A stretch of 40,157 nt of DNA. Origin: Oscillospiraceae bacterium. GTDB taxonomy: Bacteria > Bacillota > Clostridia > Oscillospirales > Oscillospiraceae. The stretch lies in the NCBI GenBank assembly GCA_015068135.1, contig SVLB01000026.1, positions 1 to 40,157 of the forward strand, in the 5' to 3' direction. A program made the position numbers and the translations under genes. The notes under the pieces are model-generated. The model saw only the letters and a list, made by a program, of their open reading frames with translations. It searched no databases and was not told where the DNA came from. Positions 5,692 to 14,385 of the stretch are shown one piece after another; the first letter of the stretch is position 1; each line of letters opens with the position of its first letter.

Positions 5692-6789
5692 ATGGCAGAC
5701 CAAGAGAAATGGGATTTAAGCCGGGAAGAGATTGAGCGGCGGCTACTCCAACTGAAACAAGAAAAGCAAGAACCTACACGGGGCGGGCGTTCGTCCGGTC
5801 AGGGCGTGAAGCTACTCTACATTAGGGACTACCTATACCACCACGCCACAAGAGAGCATCCCCAAAACGCAAACCGCATCCAAGAGTTCCTTGCAAACCA
5901 CGGCATTGAAGCATCCGTCAAAACCATTTATAACGATATTGTGCGGCTGCGGGATGACTTTGCCGTTCCTGTGGAGTATAACGCAAGCAAATGGGGCTAC
6001 TACATCACGAAACCCGAATTTGAACCCCACGAACTGCGGCTGATGGTTGATAGTATCCAAGCATCCAAGTTTATCACCCAAAAGGAAGCTGCTACCATCA
6101 GCCAAAAAATTGTGCGGTTGGCTGATGTCTACACTAAGCCCAGTTTGACCGACCGCCACGCTTGGGTTTCAGATCGTGTGCGGAGCAAGAATGAAGATGT
6201 GGTGCGGGAAGCAGGTCGCATCCATCAAGCAATCGCAGAGAACCGAAAGATCGGCTTCCGCTACTTCCACTACACCCCCGACCGCACAAAGCCCAAGCAG
6301 TATTCCAAGAGCGGCGATTTGTATATTGTCAGCCCCTACGCCCTGCTGTGGGACGGCGGCAACTACTACCTATACGCATACATCACCGAGAAAGACGAGT
6401 TCCGCACATTCCGGGTTGACCGTATGGAAGCCATTACAAGACCCCTTGCGGACAAGCGGGACGGCGCAGATGCGTTCAAGGCCGAAGCCCTGACGAGCCA
6501 AGAGTATAAGGTATTTCAGCAATACCACGGCGAAAAGGCAAAGGTGAAAATCCGTTTTATCAATCGTTTGGCGGATGCGGTTATAGATCAATTCGGCAAG
6601 GATACGGTTTTAGTTCCCGTGGATAACGACCATTTCTGTGCCATTCTTCCCGTGGAACTGTCCCCGCCTTTCTGTGCGTGGGTGGCAACCTTTGGACGGG
6701 CTGCGAAGATCCTTTCACCGGACACCGCAATCACAGAGATGCGGAAGTTCATAGAAAAAGTTAGTGATATGTATAAAGACGAGGGATGA
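5692..6789 (+). CDS. WYL-domain transcriptional regulator
   Basis: Encodes 365 residues, the usual length for winged-helix/WYL regulators. Residues about 35-100 contain a winged helix (RIQEFLANHGIEASVKTIYNDIVRLRDDF). The WYL domain lies at about 195-270, with the beta strands GFRYFHY, YIVSPYALLWDGGNYYLYAY and FRTFRVDRM; a C-terminal WCX-like extension follows. WYL domains are thought to sense nucleic-acid or nucleotide ligands, and such regulators are common in mobile elements and defence loci. ATG 5692 follows an AAAGGATGGGGA ribosome region. It is divergent from the structured RNA/SHOCT-like gene, for which it is the obvious candidate regulator (inference). A perfect terminator overlaps its stop codon. 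Confidence 0.9.
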   Translation: MADQEKWDLSREEIERRLLQLKQEKQEPTRGGRSSGQGVKLLYIRDYLYHHATREHPQNANRIQEFLANHGIEASVKTIYNDIVRLRDDFAVPVEYNASKWGYYITKPEFEPHELRLMVDSIQASKFITQKEAATISQKIVRLADVYTKPSLTDRHAWVSDRVRSKNEDVVREAGRIHQAIAENRKIGFRYFHYTPDRTKPKQYSKSGDLYIVSPYALLWDGGNYYLYAYITEKDEFRTFRVDRMEAITRPLADKRDGADAFKAEALTSQEYKVFQQYHGEKAKVKIRFINRLADAVIDQFGKDTVLVPVDNDHFCAILPVELSPPFCAWVATFGRAAKILSPDTAITEMRKFIEKVSDMYKDEG

Positions 6790-6815
6790 TGCTGCGGCAT
6801 CATCCCTCTTTGTTT
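6781..6815 (+). terminator. Terminator overlapping the WYL gene stop
   Basis: A perfect 12-bp stem (6781-6792 with 6797-6808) with loop TGCG is followed by TTTGTTTG. The TGA stop (6787-6789) lies inside the left arm. Confidence 0.8.
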
Positions 6816-6817
6816 GT

Positions 6818-6869
6818 AGATGTTGGTGAGATGTTCAAAGATGTAGGTGAGATGTTCATAGATGTTCAA
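6818..6869. repeat. 21-bp tandem repeats at the integrase 3' end
   Basis: Two 21-base units (6818-6838 and 6839-6859, differing at two positions) and a half unit follow each other. Within them a heptamer of the form AACATCT/TACATCT (minus strand) recurs five times. Regular spacing near a tyrosine integrase suggests binding sites for integrase or a directionality factor, but the repeats are about 1 kb from the presumed attachment site. Confidence 0.6.
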
Positions 6870-7801
6870 GCCCGCCGTATTTTCTCTTTCTTTTGGCTCA
6901 TTTTCGCAAGGGGCGAATAGGTATCGTAGTCCCGTGCTATGTCCGTATCGTAGATATTACAATACCGCTTTGACATCGTGAGCGTGGAATGCCCCAAGAG
7001 CCGTTGAAGTGTGAAAGCGTTGCCGCCGCAATCAATGAGATACTTCTTTGCGAATGTATGGCGGAACAGATGCAGACTTGTCTTTTGGACACCTCTTGAC
7101 TTGTTGTAGTGTGCCACGGCAAGCCGCAGGGCGTTCTCTGTCAGCATTTCTCCGTATTGATTGCAGAATAAGTAGTCGTCAGGTTTGCCCCTGCGGACAG
7201 CCATATAATCGGTGAGAATAGCCGCCATCTGCGAACACAAGGGGCTGACCTGTATTTTCCCGTTTTTGTTATGACGGAACACCACCTGATGATTTTCTAA
7301 ATCCACATCCCTGTTTTGGATATTGCGGACGGTAGCCGCACGGCAGCCAGCGTTGAGCAGATAGTTGATAATCACCCAGTTTCGGTATTCGGTGAAGTCG
7401 CACTTCTTTTCAGGCTTTTTTAGCAGAATGAGCAGTTCATCATCGGTGTATGTTTCCTTTACTGTGTCTTTCTCTTTGATGTTGGGGATGCTGACAGATG
7501 TTAGCCCCTCACGGTTCGCCCAGTTCAAGAATGTGTTGATAACCCGCAGATAGGTGGCGACGGTGTTGTGAGCCAAGCCCGCCTCCCGCATTGACACCAC
7601 CATACTTTCCAAGTGCCTTTTGGTGAGGGAGCAGAACGGCATCCCAATGTCAAGATGTTTGGAAACGCTTCTCAGGTGTAGGTGGTAGTTGCGGATTGTT
7701 GTAGCCGACACACCCTTTGATGTTTGCGAAATGATGAAAGAAGAAAAGACTTCTTCAAAGGTTTCGCTTCCCTGTTCAGGAAAGTAGATTTTTGAACGCA
7801 T
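6866..7801 (-). CDS. int: Tyrosine recombinase / integrase of the mobile element
   Basis: Encodes 311 residues from ATG 7801 (MRSKIYFPEQ); the same frame extends to 7882, but that part crosses a hairpin. A core-binding SAM-like domain occupies about residues 15-100. The catalytic domain shows the Arg in NAGCRAATVRNI, a Lys in the HNKNGK beta turn, HLFRH (His-x-x-Arg), LLGHSTL (His) and the nucleophile Tyr in MSKRY. All catalytic residues are present, so it should be active. It lies immediately beside the 3' end of tRNA-Thr, the standard site for elements of this type, and it marks the right border of the element. Its ribosome site (AAAGGA) lies in the stem of a 16-bp hairpin, suggesting translational control. 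Confidence 0.95.
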   Translation of the reverse strand: MRSKIYFPEQGSETFEEVFSSFIISQTSKGVSATTIRNYHLHLRSVSKHLDIGMPFCSLTKRHLESMVVSMREAGLAHNTVATYLRVINTFLNWANREGLTSVSIPNIKEKDTVKETYTDDELLILLKKPEKKCDFTEYRNWVIINYLLNAGCRAATVRNIQNRDVDLENHQVVFRHNKNGKIQVSPLCSQMAAILTDYMAVRRGKPDDYLFCNQYGEMLTENALRLAVAHYNKSRGVQKTSLHLFRHTFAKKYLIDCGGNAFTLQRLLGHSTLTMSKRYCNIYDTDIARDYDTYSPLAKMSQKKEKIRRA

Positions 7802-7803
7802 AA

Positions 7804-7851
7804 TCAGACCGCATCCTTTCACGAAAAATAGTGAAAAAGGATGCGGTCTGA
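7804..7851 (-). promoter_or_regulatory. 16-bp hairpin covering the integrase ribosome site
   Basis: Positions 7804-7819 and 7836-7851 are perfect inverted copies; three more pairs (7820-7822 with 7831-7833) close the loop after a 2-base bulge. In the integrase mRNA the 3' arm contains AAAGGA and ends two bases before ATG 7801. Transcripts starting upstream, for example reading through from the tRNA, would hide the ribosome site. Confidence 0.7.
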
Positions 7852-7869
7852 CTTCGTGTGTAAAAACGA

Positions 7870-7901
7870 GAAAAACCCCCAATTCTCCAGGAGAATCAGG
7901 G
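7870..7901 (-). terminator. Terminator downstream of tRNA-Thr
   Basis: On the minus strand an 11-bp stem (7891-7901 with 7877-7887, two G-U pairs) and a 3-base loop are followed by GTTTTT. It ends the tRNA transcript four bases after the encoded CCA and shields the integrase from it. Confidence 0.7.
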
Positions 7902-7904
7902 ATT

Positions 7905-7980
<76 letters not shown>

Positions 7981-8000
7981 ATTTTGCTGACAGCTTCGCT

Positions 8001-8029
8001 ATTGTATCGCAAATGAATGCAAAAGTCAA
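8001..8029 (-). promoter_or_regulatory. Promoter of tRNA-Thr
   Basis: TTGACT (8024-8029 on the minus strand), a 17-base spacer and TACAAT (8001-8006) lie 21 bases before the mature tRNA 5' end. Confidence 0.8.
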
Positions 8030-8099
8030 CCCTTTTTTTACTTTTTTTCAAAAAATTTTTCCGGGTAGGAAAGTGTGGGAATCCGTGGGGATTTGGCAC

Positions 8100-8131
8100 T
8101 TGAAAAGCGAATAAAATTGGTATAATATAAT
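8100..8131 (+). promoter_or_regulatory. Promoter of the ktrB-to-rnc operon
   Basis: TTGAAA (8100-8105) precedes two overlapping TATAAT boxes (8121-8126, extended by TGG; and 8126-8131) at spacings of 15 and 20. Either is suboptimal in spacing, but the extended -10 is strong. The leader to the start codon is about 35 bases. Confidence 0.6.
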
Positions 8132-8166
8132 GTATATCTTTATGCTTACGGAAAGGCGGTGGCTTT

Positions 8167-9531
8167 TTGGCGAAGAAGAAACGGCTTTTTCGCTTCTTTG
8201 CGAAAAAACATAAGGCCAGGATCAGCCCGACCAAGCTGATCGCGATAGCCTTCGCTGTGATCATTGCCCTGGGTACCGGGCTGTTAATGCTGCCCGTCAG
8301 CTCTGCCGGGGAGCCGGCTGGGTTTACGGATGCGCTATTTACGGCGACTTCCGCTACCTGTGTTACCGGCCTGGTGGTAGGCGATACGGGAACCATTTGG
8401 TCCGGCTTCGGTCAAGCGGTGATCATTTGCCTCATCGAGATCGGCGGCCTGGGCTTTATGTCCGCGGCGGCTATGGTGATCTTTTTGTTCCGCAAAAAAG
8501 TGGGTCTGCGCCAGCGGATGCTCATTGCCCAGGCACTGAGCCTGGAGGACATGGCAAGCGTAGTGCGGATCCAAAAATGGGTGATCTTCGGAAGCTTGAC
8601 CGTACAGGCCTTGGGTGCGGTGGTGCTGACGTTGCGGTTTTTGCCCTATGGCTTGGGCAATGCCGCCAAATGGGGACTGTTCCACTCCATTTCGGCCTTT
8701 TGCAATGCGGGCTTTGATATTTTCGGTCACAATAACTCTGTGATGGACTTTTCCTCCGACCCGGTGGTGCTGATCACCCTGATGGTGCTCATTACCGTGG
8801 GCGGACTGGGCTTCTTCGTATGGGAGGAGCTGGCAAGAGTCCGTCGGTTCAAGCATTTTTCCGTCTATACCAAGCTGGTGCTCATTGCCACTGGGGTGTT
8901 CATTGTGGGCGGTGCCGGCGTGATCCTCCTTTTGGAATGGAATCAGCCGGGGACCTTGGGCGGAATGTCCACGGGGGATAAGATCCTCAACGGCTTCTTC
9001 CAGTCGGTGACCTTACGCACTGCCGGCTTTGCCAGTTTTGATCAGGCGGCTTTGACCGATGCGGGAAAGGCTGTGAGTATTCTTTTGATGCTGGTGGGCG
9101 GCTCCTCCGGTTCTACCGCCGGTGGCCTTAAGACCGTAACGGTGCTGGTGCTGGGCATGTATGTATGGGCAAGGGTCCGGGGCAGGGACACGGTCAATGT
9201 GTTCCGCAGAAGCGTTCCGGGCAATAAGGTCCAGGACGCTATGACCCTTGTGACCTTGGTAGTGGGGCTTGCGGTATTCGGCGCGATCTTTGTTTGTGCC
9301 ACTTCTCCGGTAAGCTTTTTGGACAGCTTTTTCGAAACGGCTTCCGCTTTGGCCACTGTAGGACTGACTGCCGGGGCGACATCCAGCCTGAGTACGGCAG
9401 CCATGTATCTGATCATTTTATTTATGTATTTCGGACGCGTGGGTATTCTGACCATCAGCCTGGGCTTTTTGATGGGCGACAAGGCAGAGAGTCGGTTCCG
9501 TTATGCGCAGACGAATCTGTTGATTGGTTAG
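8167..9531 (+). CDS. ktrB: Potassium uptake channel subunit, KtrB/TrkH family
   Basis: Encodes 454 residues from a TTG start behind AAAGGCGGTGG. It is the ion-conducting subunit of a Ktr-type K+ (or Na+/K+) uptake system in the cytoplasmic membrane. A basic N-terminus (KKKRLFRFFAKKHK) is followed by about eight membrane segments interleaved with four pore loops, each with its conserved filter Gly: CVTGLVV, CNAGFD, RTAGFAS and ATVGLTAG. The length agrees with KtrB. It is followed after 9 bases by the regulatory subunit gene ktrA, so the complex is complete. Whether it is Na+-dependent cannot be read from sequence. Confidence 0.93.
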   Translation: MAKKKRLFRFFAKKHKARISPTKLIAIAFAVIIALGTGLLMLPVSSAGEPAGFTDALFTATSATCVTGLVVGDTGTIWSGFGQAVIICLIEIGGLGFMSAAAMVIFLFRKKVGLRQRMLIAQALSLEDMASVVRIQKWVIFGSLTVQALGAVVLTLRFLPYGLGNAAKWGLFHSISAFCNAGFDIFGHNNSVMDFSSDPVVLITLMVLITVGGLGFFVWEELARVRRFKHFSVYTKLVLIATGVFIVGGAGVILLLEWNQPGTLGGMSTGDKILNGFFQSVTLRTAGFASFDQAALTDAGKAVSILLMLVGGSSGSTAGGLKTVTVLVLGMYVWARVRGRDTVNVFRRSVPGNKVQDAMTLVTLVVGLAVFGAIFVCATSPVSFLDSFFETASALATVGLTAGATSSLSTAAMYLIILFMYFGRVGILTISLGFLMGDKAESRFRYAQTNLLIG

Positions 9532-9540
9532 GAGAATGAT

Positions 9541-10188
9541 ATGAAATCTTATGTAGTAGTCGGATTGGGACGCTTCGGCACAGAGGTGGCCCGCAGATTG
9601 TGTGAGCTGGGCTGTGAGGTGCTGGCGATCGATACGTCTTCCAGCCTGATCCAGCAGGTGAGCAATGATGTGACCCAGGCGGTGGTGGCCGATGCCAGGG
9701 ACAAGGAGGTCCTTCGGGCGCTGGGCGTGAAGGATTTTGACTGCGCGGTGGTTGCCATCGGCGGAAGCCTTGCCGATTCCATTCTCGCCACTATGAACCT
9801 GAAGGAATTGGGTGTGGGGCATATTGTCTGCAAGGCCCATGACGAGACCCACCGGCAGGTCCTTATGAAGCTGGGAGCTGACCGGGTAGTGATCCCGGAG
9901 CAGGAGAATGCCGCCCGGCTGGCAAGAAGCCTCAGCAGTTTCAATGTTTTGGATTATATTGAGCTTTCCGAGGACTATGGCATCATCGACGTGCCTCTGC
10001 CCAAGTGCTGGGAGGGCAAGACCCTGAAGGAGCTGAACGTTCGGGCAAAGCTGGGTGTGAACATTCTTGCGGTGAAGCAGGGCGGACAGATCAATGTGTC
10101 CCCCGGTGCGGATGATCGTCTGGAAGCCGGGAGCGTCCTGGTAGTTTTGGGAGATACGGCGGCACTCAAGGCCGTACAAAAGCAATGA
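9541..10188 (+). CDS. ktrA: Potassium uptake regulatory subunit, KtrA (RCK domain)
   Basis: Encodes 215 residues. The N-terminal RCK/Rossmann domain starts VVVGLGRFGTEVARRL (GxGxxG) with the acidic residue of AIDTS ending strand 2, typical for NAD(H)/ATP/ADP binding. The C-terminal RCK_C domain (about residues 135-215) ends in the LEAGSVLVVLGDTAAL motif. As a cytoplasmic octameric ring it gates KtrB in response to nucleotides. ATG 9541 follows GGAGAATGAT. Its stop overlaps the start of the next gene (ATGA), so translation is coupled. Confidence 0.94.
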   Translation: MKSYVVVGLGRFGTEVARRLCELGCEVLAIDTSSSLIQQVSNDVTQAVVADARDKEVLRALGVKDFDCAVVAIGGSLADSILATMNLKELGVGHIVCKAHDETHRQVLMKLGADRVVIPEQENAARLARSLSSFNVLDYIELSEDYGIIDVPLPKCWEGKTLKELNVRAKLGVNILAVKQGGQINVSPGADDRLEAGSVLVVLGDTAALKAVQKQ

Positions 10189-10931
10189 CCGAGCGGATCA
10201 CAGCCCGGAAAAACCCCCTGCTCCAACAGGTAAAACGTCTGCTGTCCTCCCATAAGGAGCGGCAGGAGACAGGCCTGTTTGTGGCAGATGGCACCAAGCT
10301 GCTGGCCGAGGCGGTTCGCTGGTGGCCGGGTCTGGAAACGGTGATCCTATCCGACGGAGTAGAAGCCCAGGTGCCCCAGGGGGTACGGGTGGTGTATGTG
10401 CCGGAGGATGTGATGGAATCCATATCTCCCATGAGAACACCGCAGGGAGCCTTGTTCCTTTGCAGACTGCCGGAAGTTGCTCCACTTGCCCCTTGTCCCG
10501 GAATGCTGCTGCTCGATGGGATCCAGGACCCCGGAAATTTGGGAACGATCCTGCGCACTGCCGATGCTTTGCAGGTTCCCGTTGCCCTTTTGGAGGGCTG
10601 TGCGGATCCTTACAGCCATAAAGTTGTCAGATCCAGCATGGGTGCGGTATTCCGTACACCCGTGGTGCAGACCACCTGGGCGCAGGCACAGGCGGCATTA
10701 AAGACTGCGGGGATCCCGGTGGCGGTCACCGCTTTGTCCCAAAGAGCCCGGGATATCCGTCAGGCTCCCGTAGGGACTATGGCTGTCGTGATCGGCAGTG
10801 AGGGCCAGGGGGTCCGAAAAGAGATCATAGACAGCGCTGACGAGGAATTGATCATTCCCATGGACAGTCGGTGTGAATCGCTCAATGCTGCTATTGCGGC
10901 AGCGATCGTTATGTGGCAAATGAAAGGATGA
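10185..10931 (+). CDS. SpoU/TrmH-family RNA 2'-O-methyltransferase
   Basis: Encodes 248 residues. An N-terminal substrate-binding part (LLSSHKERQETGLFVADGTKLL) precedes the SPOUT knot domain with the three family motifs: LLDGIQDPGNLGTILRTADA (Asn and Arg of motif 1), VIGSEGQGV (motif 2) and IPMDSRCESLNAAIAAAIVMW (motif 3). It uses S-adenosylmethionine to methylate a ribose in rRNA or tRNA; the exact nucleotide cannot be read from sequence. It differs from the RlmB-like paralogue at 19,871. The start overlaps the ktrA stop by four bases, and dprA follows after four bases. Confidence 0.9.
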   Translation: MTERITARKNPLLQQVKRLLSSHKERQETGLFVADGTKLLAEAVRWWPGLETVILSDGVEAQVPQGVRVVYVPEDVMESISPMRTPQGALFLCRLPEVAPLAPCPGMLLLDGIQDPGNLGTILRTADALQVPVALLEGCADPYSHKVVRSSMGAVFRTPVVQTTWAQAQAALKTAGIPVAVTALSQRARDIRQAPVGTMAVVIGSEGQGVRKEIIDSADEELIIPMDSRCESLNAAIAAAIVMWQMKG

Positions 10932-10935
10932 GCCT

Positions 10936-12141
10936 ATGCAGCTGCACTGGATATGGTATGCGATGCTGAAGGGGATCTCCTGCCAGCGAAAACGTCAGCT
11001 TTTGGAGATATTCCGTTCTCCCGATGCGTTGTTTCTTGCCCAAAAGAAGGATTTGGAACAGGTGCAGGGGATCAAACGCGAGGAGATTCCGGTGCTTATG
11101 AATAAGGATCTTACTGAGGCATCGCAGATCCGGATCCGCTGTAAAGAGCGGGGGATCGGGATCCTGGCTCTCGCGGACAGCGGTTATCCGGATACGCTTC
11201 GTATGCTGGAAGATGCGCCTATGGTGCTGTATTACATGGGACAACTGCCGGATTGGGAGGGAATGCCTGCCATTGCAATGGTAGGGACCCGGAATGCCAC
11301 AGCTCACGGCTTGCGCATAGCCCATCTTTTCGGCGCACAGGCCGCCGCATGCGGAGGCATTGTAGTCTCCGGCGGTGCCAAAGGAATTGACGGAGAGGCT
11401 TTGGAGGGCGCTTGCAGGCAAGGCGGTACCTGCATTGCCGTAATGGCGGGCGGACTGGATCGGTGGTACCCCAAGGAGAATACGCCGCTGTTTACGGAAA
11501 TCCTGCAGCGAGGCTGTCTGATCAGCGAGTATCCACCGGGAATTGGCAATGCCAAATGGAATTTTCTTCAGCGCAATCGGCTGATCAGCGGCATTTCTCA
11601 GGCGGTTTTGGTGGTGGAAGCCCCAGCGAAAAGTGGGGCTATGAATACCGCCCAGTGGGCTGCCGATCAGGGAAAAGAGCTGTATGCAGTGCCGGGAAAT
11701 GTGGATGGTACCCATTGCCAGGGAAGCAATCAATTGCTGAAGGAAGGATGCAAGCTGGCCTTTTCTGCCTGGGATATTCTGGAAGAGTTTGTGCCTCGCT
11801 ACTCCGGAAGCGTGCAGGATAACCGGGAGAAAGTGAACCGGCCTCCCTTCGCGCCGGAACCGGTACAGCCGGAAAAGAAAAGGGAGAATCCCGCCCAAAA
11901 AGACAAAAAACCCATTGACAATGAAGGAAAATCCACTTATAGTGTGTTAAATAATGACCTGCCCGACTTGACCCCGGAGGAAAAGGATCTGGTTTTACTT
12001 CTGACGAAGGAGCCGGTTTCCGTGGATTCTATTGTGGAACGGGCGCAGATCCCTACGGCAAAGGCCATGACGATCCTTACCATGCTGACCATGAAAGGAA
12101 TCGCCAAGAATCATCCCGGCCGCAGGATCTCATTAAAATAA
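10936..12141 (+). CDS. dprA: DNA processing protein DprA/Smf
   Basis: Encodes 401 residues. DprA loads RecA on single-stranded DNA during natural transformation and also occurs in species not known to be competent. An N-terminal helical SAM-like part (residues 1-65) precedes the Rossmann-like DprA core with MVGTRNATAHGLRIA, VVSGGAKGIDGEAL, a GLDRWYPKEN stretch, LISEYPPG, FLQRNRLISGIS and YAVPGNVDG. A charged linker (about 295-335) connects to a C-terminal winged helix (LTPEEKDLVLLLTKEPVSVD onward). The usual SGSLITA is SGAMNTA here. It lies directly before topA, the conserved dprA-topA order of Firmicutes. Confidence 0.95.
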   Translation: MQLHWIWYAMLKGISCQRKRQLLEIFRSPDALFLAQKKDLEQVQGIKREEIPVLMNKDLTEASQIRIRCKERGIGILALADSGYPDTLRMLEDAPMVLYYMGQLPDWEGMPAIAMVGTRNATAHGLRIAHLFGAQAAACGGIVVSGGAKGIDGEALEGACRQGGTCIAVMAGGLDRWYPKENTPLFTEILQRGCLISEYPPGIGNAKWNFLQRNRLISGISQAVLVVEAPAKSGAMNTAQWAADQGKELYAVPGNVDGTHCQGSNQLLKEGCKLAFSAWDILEEFVPRYSGSVQDNREKVNRPPFAPEPVQPEKKRENPAQKDKKPIDNEGKSTYSVLNNDLPDLTPEEKDLVLLLTKEPVSVDSIVERAQIPTAKAMTILTMLTMKGIAKNHPGRRISLK

Positions 12142-12163
12142 GACTGATGCATTGGAGGAAGCT

Positions 12164-14383
12164 ATGGCATCCAAGCTTGTAATCGTGGAGTCGCCTTCCA
12201 AGGCGAAGACCATAGGAAAATATTTGGGACCGGACTATACCGTAAAGGCCAGTATGGGCCATTTGCGGGATCTGCCCAAAAGCACCATGGGTGTGGACAT
12301 CGAGGGAAATTTTGAACCGGTATATGTCCCCCTGGAGGCAAAGTCCCAGCTCATTGACGAACTGCGTACTGCCGCCAAGAAGGCAGAGCGGGTCTATCTG
12401 GCAACGGACCCTGACCGGGAGGGCGAAGCTATCTCCTGGCACTTGAAAGAACTTTTGGAATTGCCCGAGGAGAAAACTGCCCGGGTCACCTTTAACGAAA
12501 TTACCCAGCGGGTGGTGGCGGACGCCATTGCCAATCCCCGGGCTATTGATACCTGCTTGGTGGATGCCCAGCAGGCCCGGCGTGTGCTGGACCGAATCGT
12601 GGGCTATCAGCTTTCCCCCTTGCTTTGGAAGAAGGTCCGCAGAGGTTTGTCTGCCGGCAGAGTACAAAGTGTTGCCACCCGTCTGGTGGTGGACAGAGAA
12701 AACGAGATCCGCGCCTTTGTACCCAAGGAGTATTGGTCATTGGATGTGGATCTGCAGCTGATGGATAAGCCCGGCTCTTTCCGCACCCATTACTACGGCA
12801 CCACCAAGAAGGTGGAGCTGACCTCCGAAGCCCAGGTGGATGGGGTGATCCGGGACATTACCGGGGAAGTATTTACGGTGTCCGGTGTGAAGCGGGCGGA
12901 AAAGAAGCGTCAGGCGGCGCCTCCCTTTACCACCTCTACCTTACAGCAGGAGGCCTCCCGAAAGCTGAATATGACCCCCAAGCGCACCATGGCTATCGCA
13001 CAGCAGCTGTACGAAGGCGTGGATGTGGCAGGGGAGGGTACCCTGGGTCTGATCACCTATATGCGTACCGACTCTCTGCGCCTTAGCAATGAAGCCATGG
13101 ATGCGGCGGCAAGCTTTATCCGCAGCCGTTACGGTGCCAATTATTATTATGGCAAGCACCATGTGTTCAAGACCAAGTCCGGAGCCCAGGATGCTCACGA
13201 AGCCATCCGTCCCACCCATGTGGAGTTGGACCCCGAGCGGATCCAAAAGAGCCTTACTCGGGAGCAGTATCGGCTGTATAAGCTGATTTGGAGCCGGTTT
13301 TTGGCATCTCAGATGGCAAATGCGGTGTATGATACCCTGACTGTGGATACCCTCTGTGCAGGACATACCTTCCGCAGTACCCATCAGAATATAAAGTTTT
13401 CCGGTTTCTTGGCGGTATATGAAGAAAGCCGGGATGAGGAAGAGGAGACTGTGGGCAGCCCCCTGCCGGAGCTTGCGGAAGGTGACCGCGCCACGGCGAT
13501 GAATGTGGAAAAGGCCCAGCATTTTACCCAGCCTCCCGCCCGGTATACCGAGGCCTCTTTGGTGAAGGCCATGGAGGAAAAGGGCGTGGGCAGACCTTCT
13601 ACCTATGCTTCTATCGTGTCCACCATCCAGGACCGGGAATATGTCAATAAAGTAGACAAGCGCCTTGCTCCCACGGCTTTGGGCGAGGTGGTCACGGGGC
13701 TGATGGTGGAGCGGTTCCAGGATATCATCGATGTGGAATTTACCGCCAACATGGAAAACCGTTTGGATGATGTGGAAGCCGGCAAGCAAAACTGGAAGGA
13801 TCTTTTGGCTGACTTCTATCAGGATTTCCACAAGGCTATGACCGATGCCGAAGCCGCCCTGGAGGGCGTGCGGCTGAAGGTGCCCGACGAGGTGACCGAG
13901 GAGATCTGCGAGATCTGCGGCAAAAATATGGTGGTGAAGATCGGCCGGTTTGGAAAATTCCTGGCCTGCCCGGGCTTCCCGGAATGCACCAACACCAAGC
14001 CCATCGTGGAGAAGATGCCCGGTCGCTGTCCCAAATGCGGCAGCACCATCCTCAAGCGCAAATCCAAGCGCGGCTATGCCTATTACGCCTGCGAGCGCGG
14101 CGCCCAGTGCGGCTTTATGAGCTGGGATGTGCCTACAGCGGAGGACTGCCCCAAGTGCGGCTTTACCATGTTCAAAAAGTCCGGCAAGGGCCGCAATAAG
14201 CCCTTCTGCATTAATGAGACCTGCGAGAATTTCCTGCCGGAGGACAAGCGGGGCTACTATAAGAAGGCAGCCCCCAAGGACGGAGAGACCCCTGAGGAGA
14301 AGCCGGTCAAGAAGACAGCCTCCAAGAAAACCGCTGGCAAAAAGACCGCAGCGAAGAAAACTGCGGCGAAGAAGGAGAAGTGA
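12164..14383 (+). CDS. topA: DNA topoisomerase I with zinc fingers and Lys/Ala-rich tail
   Basis: Encodes 739 residues from ATG 12164, with GGAGG five bases upstream; a TTG at 12152 overlaps that ribosome site and is unlikely. It relaxes negative supercoils. The Toprim domain begins LVIVESPSKAKTIGKYLG and includes DPDREGEAISWHL. The active-site Tyr is in TYMRTDSLR (about residue 297). Three C4 zinc fingers follow at about 580-700 (CEICGKNM, CPKCGSTI, CPKCGFTM). The last ~25 residues are a lysine/alanine repeat (KKTASKKTAGKKTAAKK) like the basic tails that increase processivity in other type IA enzymes. Confidence 0.97.
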   Translation: MASKLVIVESPSKAKTIGKYLGPDYTVKASMGHLRDLPKSTMGVDIEGNFEPVYVPLEAKSQLIDELRTAAKKAERVYLATDPDREGEAISWHLKELLELPEEKTARVTFNEITQRVVADAIANPRAIDTCLVDAQQARRVLDRIVGYQLSPLLWKKVRRGLSAGRVQSVATRLVVDRENEIRAFVPKEYWSLDVDLQLMDKPGSFRTHYYGTTKKVELTSEAQVDGVIRDITGEVFTVSGVKRAEKKRQAAPPFTTSTLQQEASRKLNMTPKRTMAIAQQLYEGVDVAGEGTLGLITYMRTDSLRLSNEAMDAAASFIRSRYGANYYYGKHHVFKTKSGAQDAHEAIRPTHVELDPERIQKSLTREQYRLYKLIWSRFLASQMANAVYDTLTVDTLCAGHTFRSTHQNIKFSGFLAVYEESRDEEEETVGSPLPELAEGDRATAMNVEKAQHFTQPPARYTEASLVKAMEEKGVGRPSTYASIVSTIQDREYVNKVDKRLAPTALGEVVTGLMVERFQDIIDVEFTANMENRLDDVEAGKQNWKDLLADFYQDFHKAMTDAEAALEGVRLKVPDEVTEEICEICGKNMVVKIGRFGKFLACPGFPECTNTKPIVEKMPGRCPKCGSTILKRKSKRGYAYYACERGAQCGFMSWDVPTAEDCPKCGFTMFKKSGKGRNKPFCINETCENFLPEDKRGYYKKAAPKDGETPEEKPVKKTASKKTAGKKTAAKKTAAKKEK

Positions 14384-14385
14384 GT

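Noticed and set aside
6588-6869. Minus-strand frame beginning MNIYEHLTYIFEHLTNIYK
   Set aside because: The protein repeat is only the translation of the 21-bp DNA repeats, and the rest is antisense to the WYL gene.
7802-7882. 27-residue N-terminal extension of the integrase
   Set aside because: It translates through the hairpin and terminator region; ATG 7801 gives the normal N-terminus.
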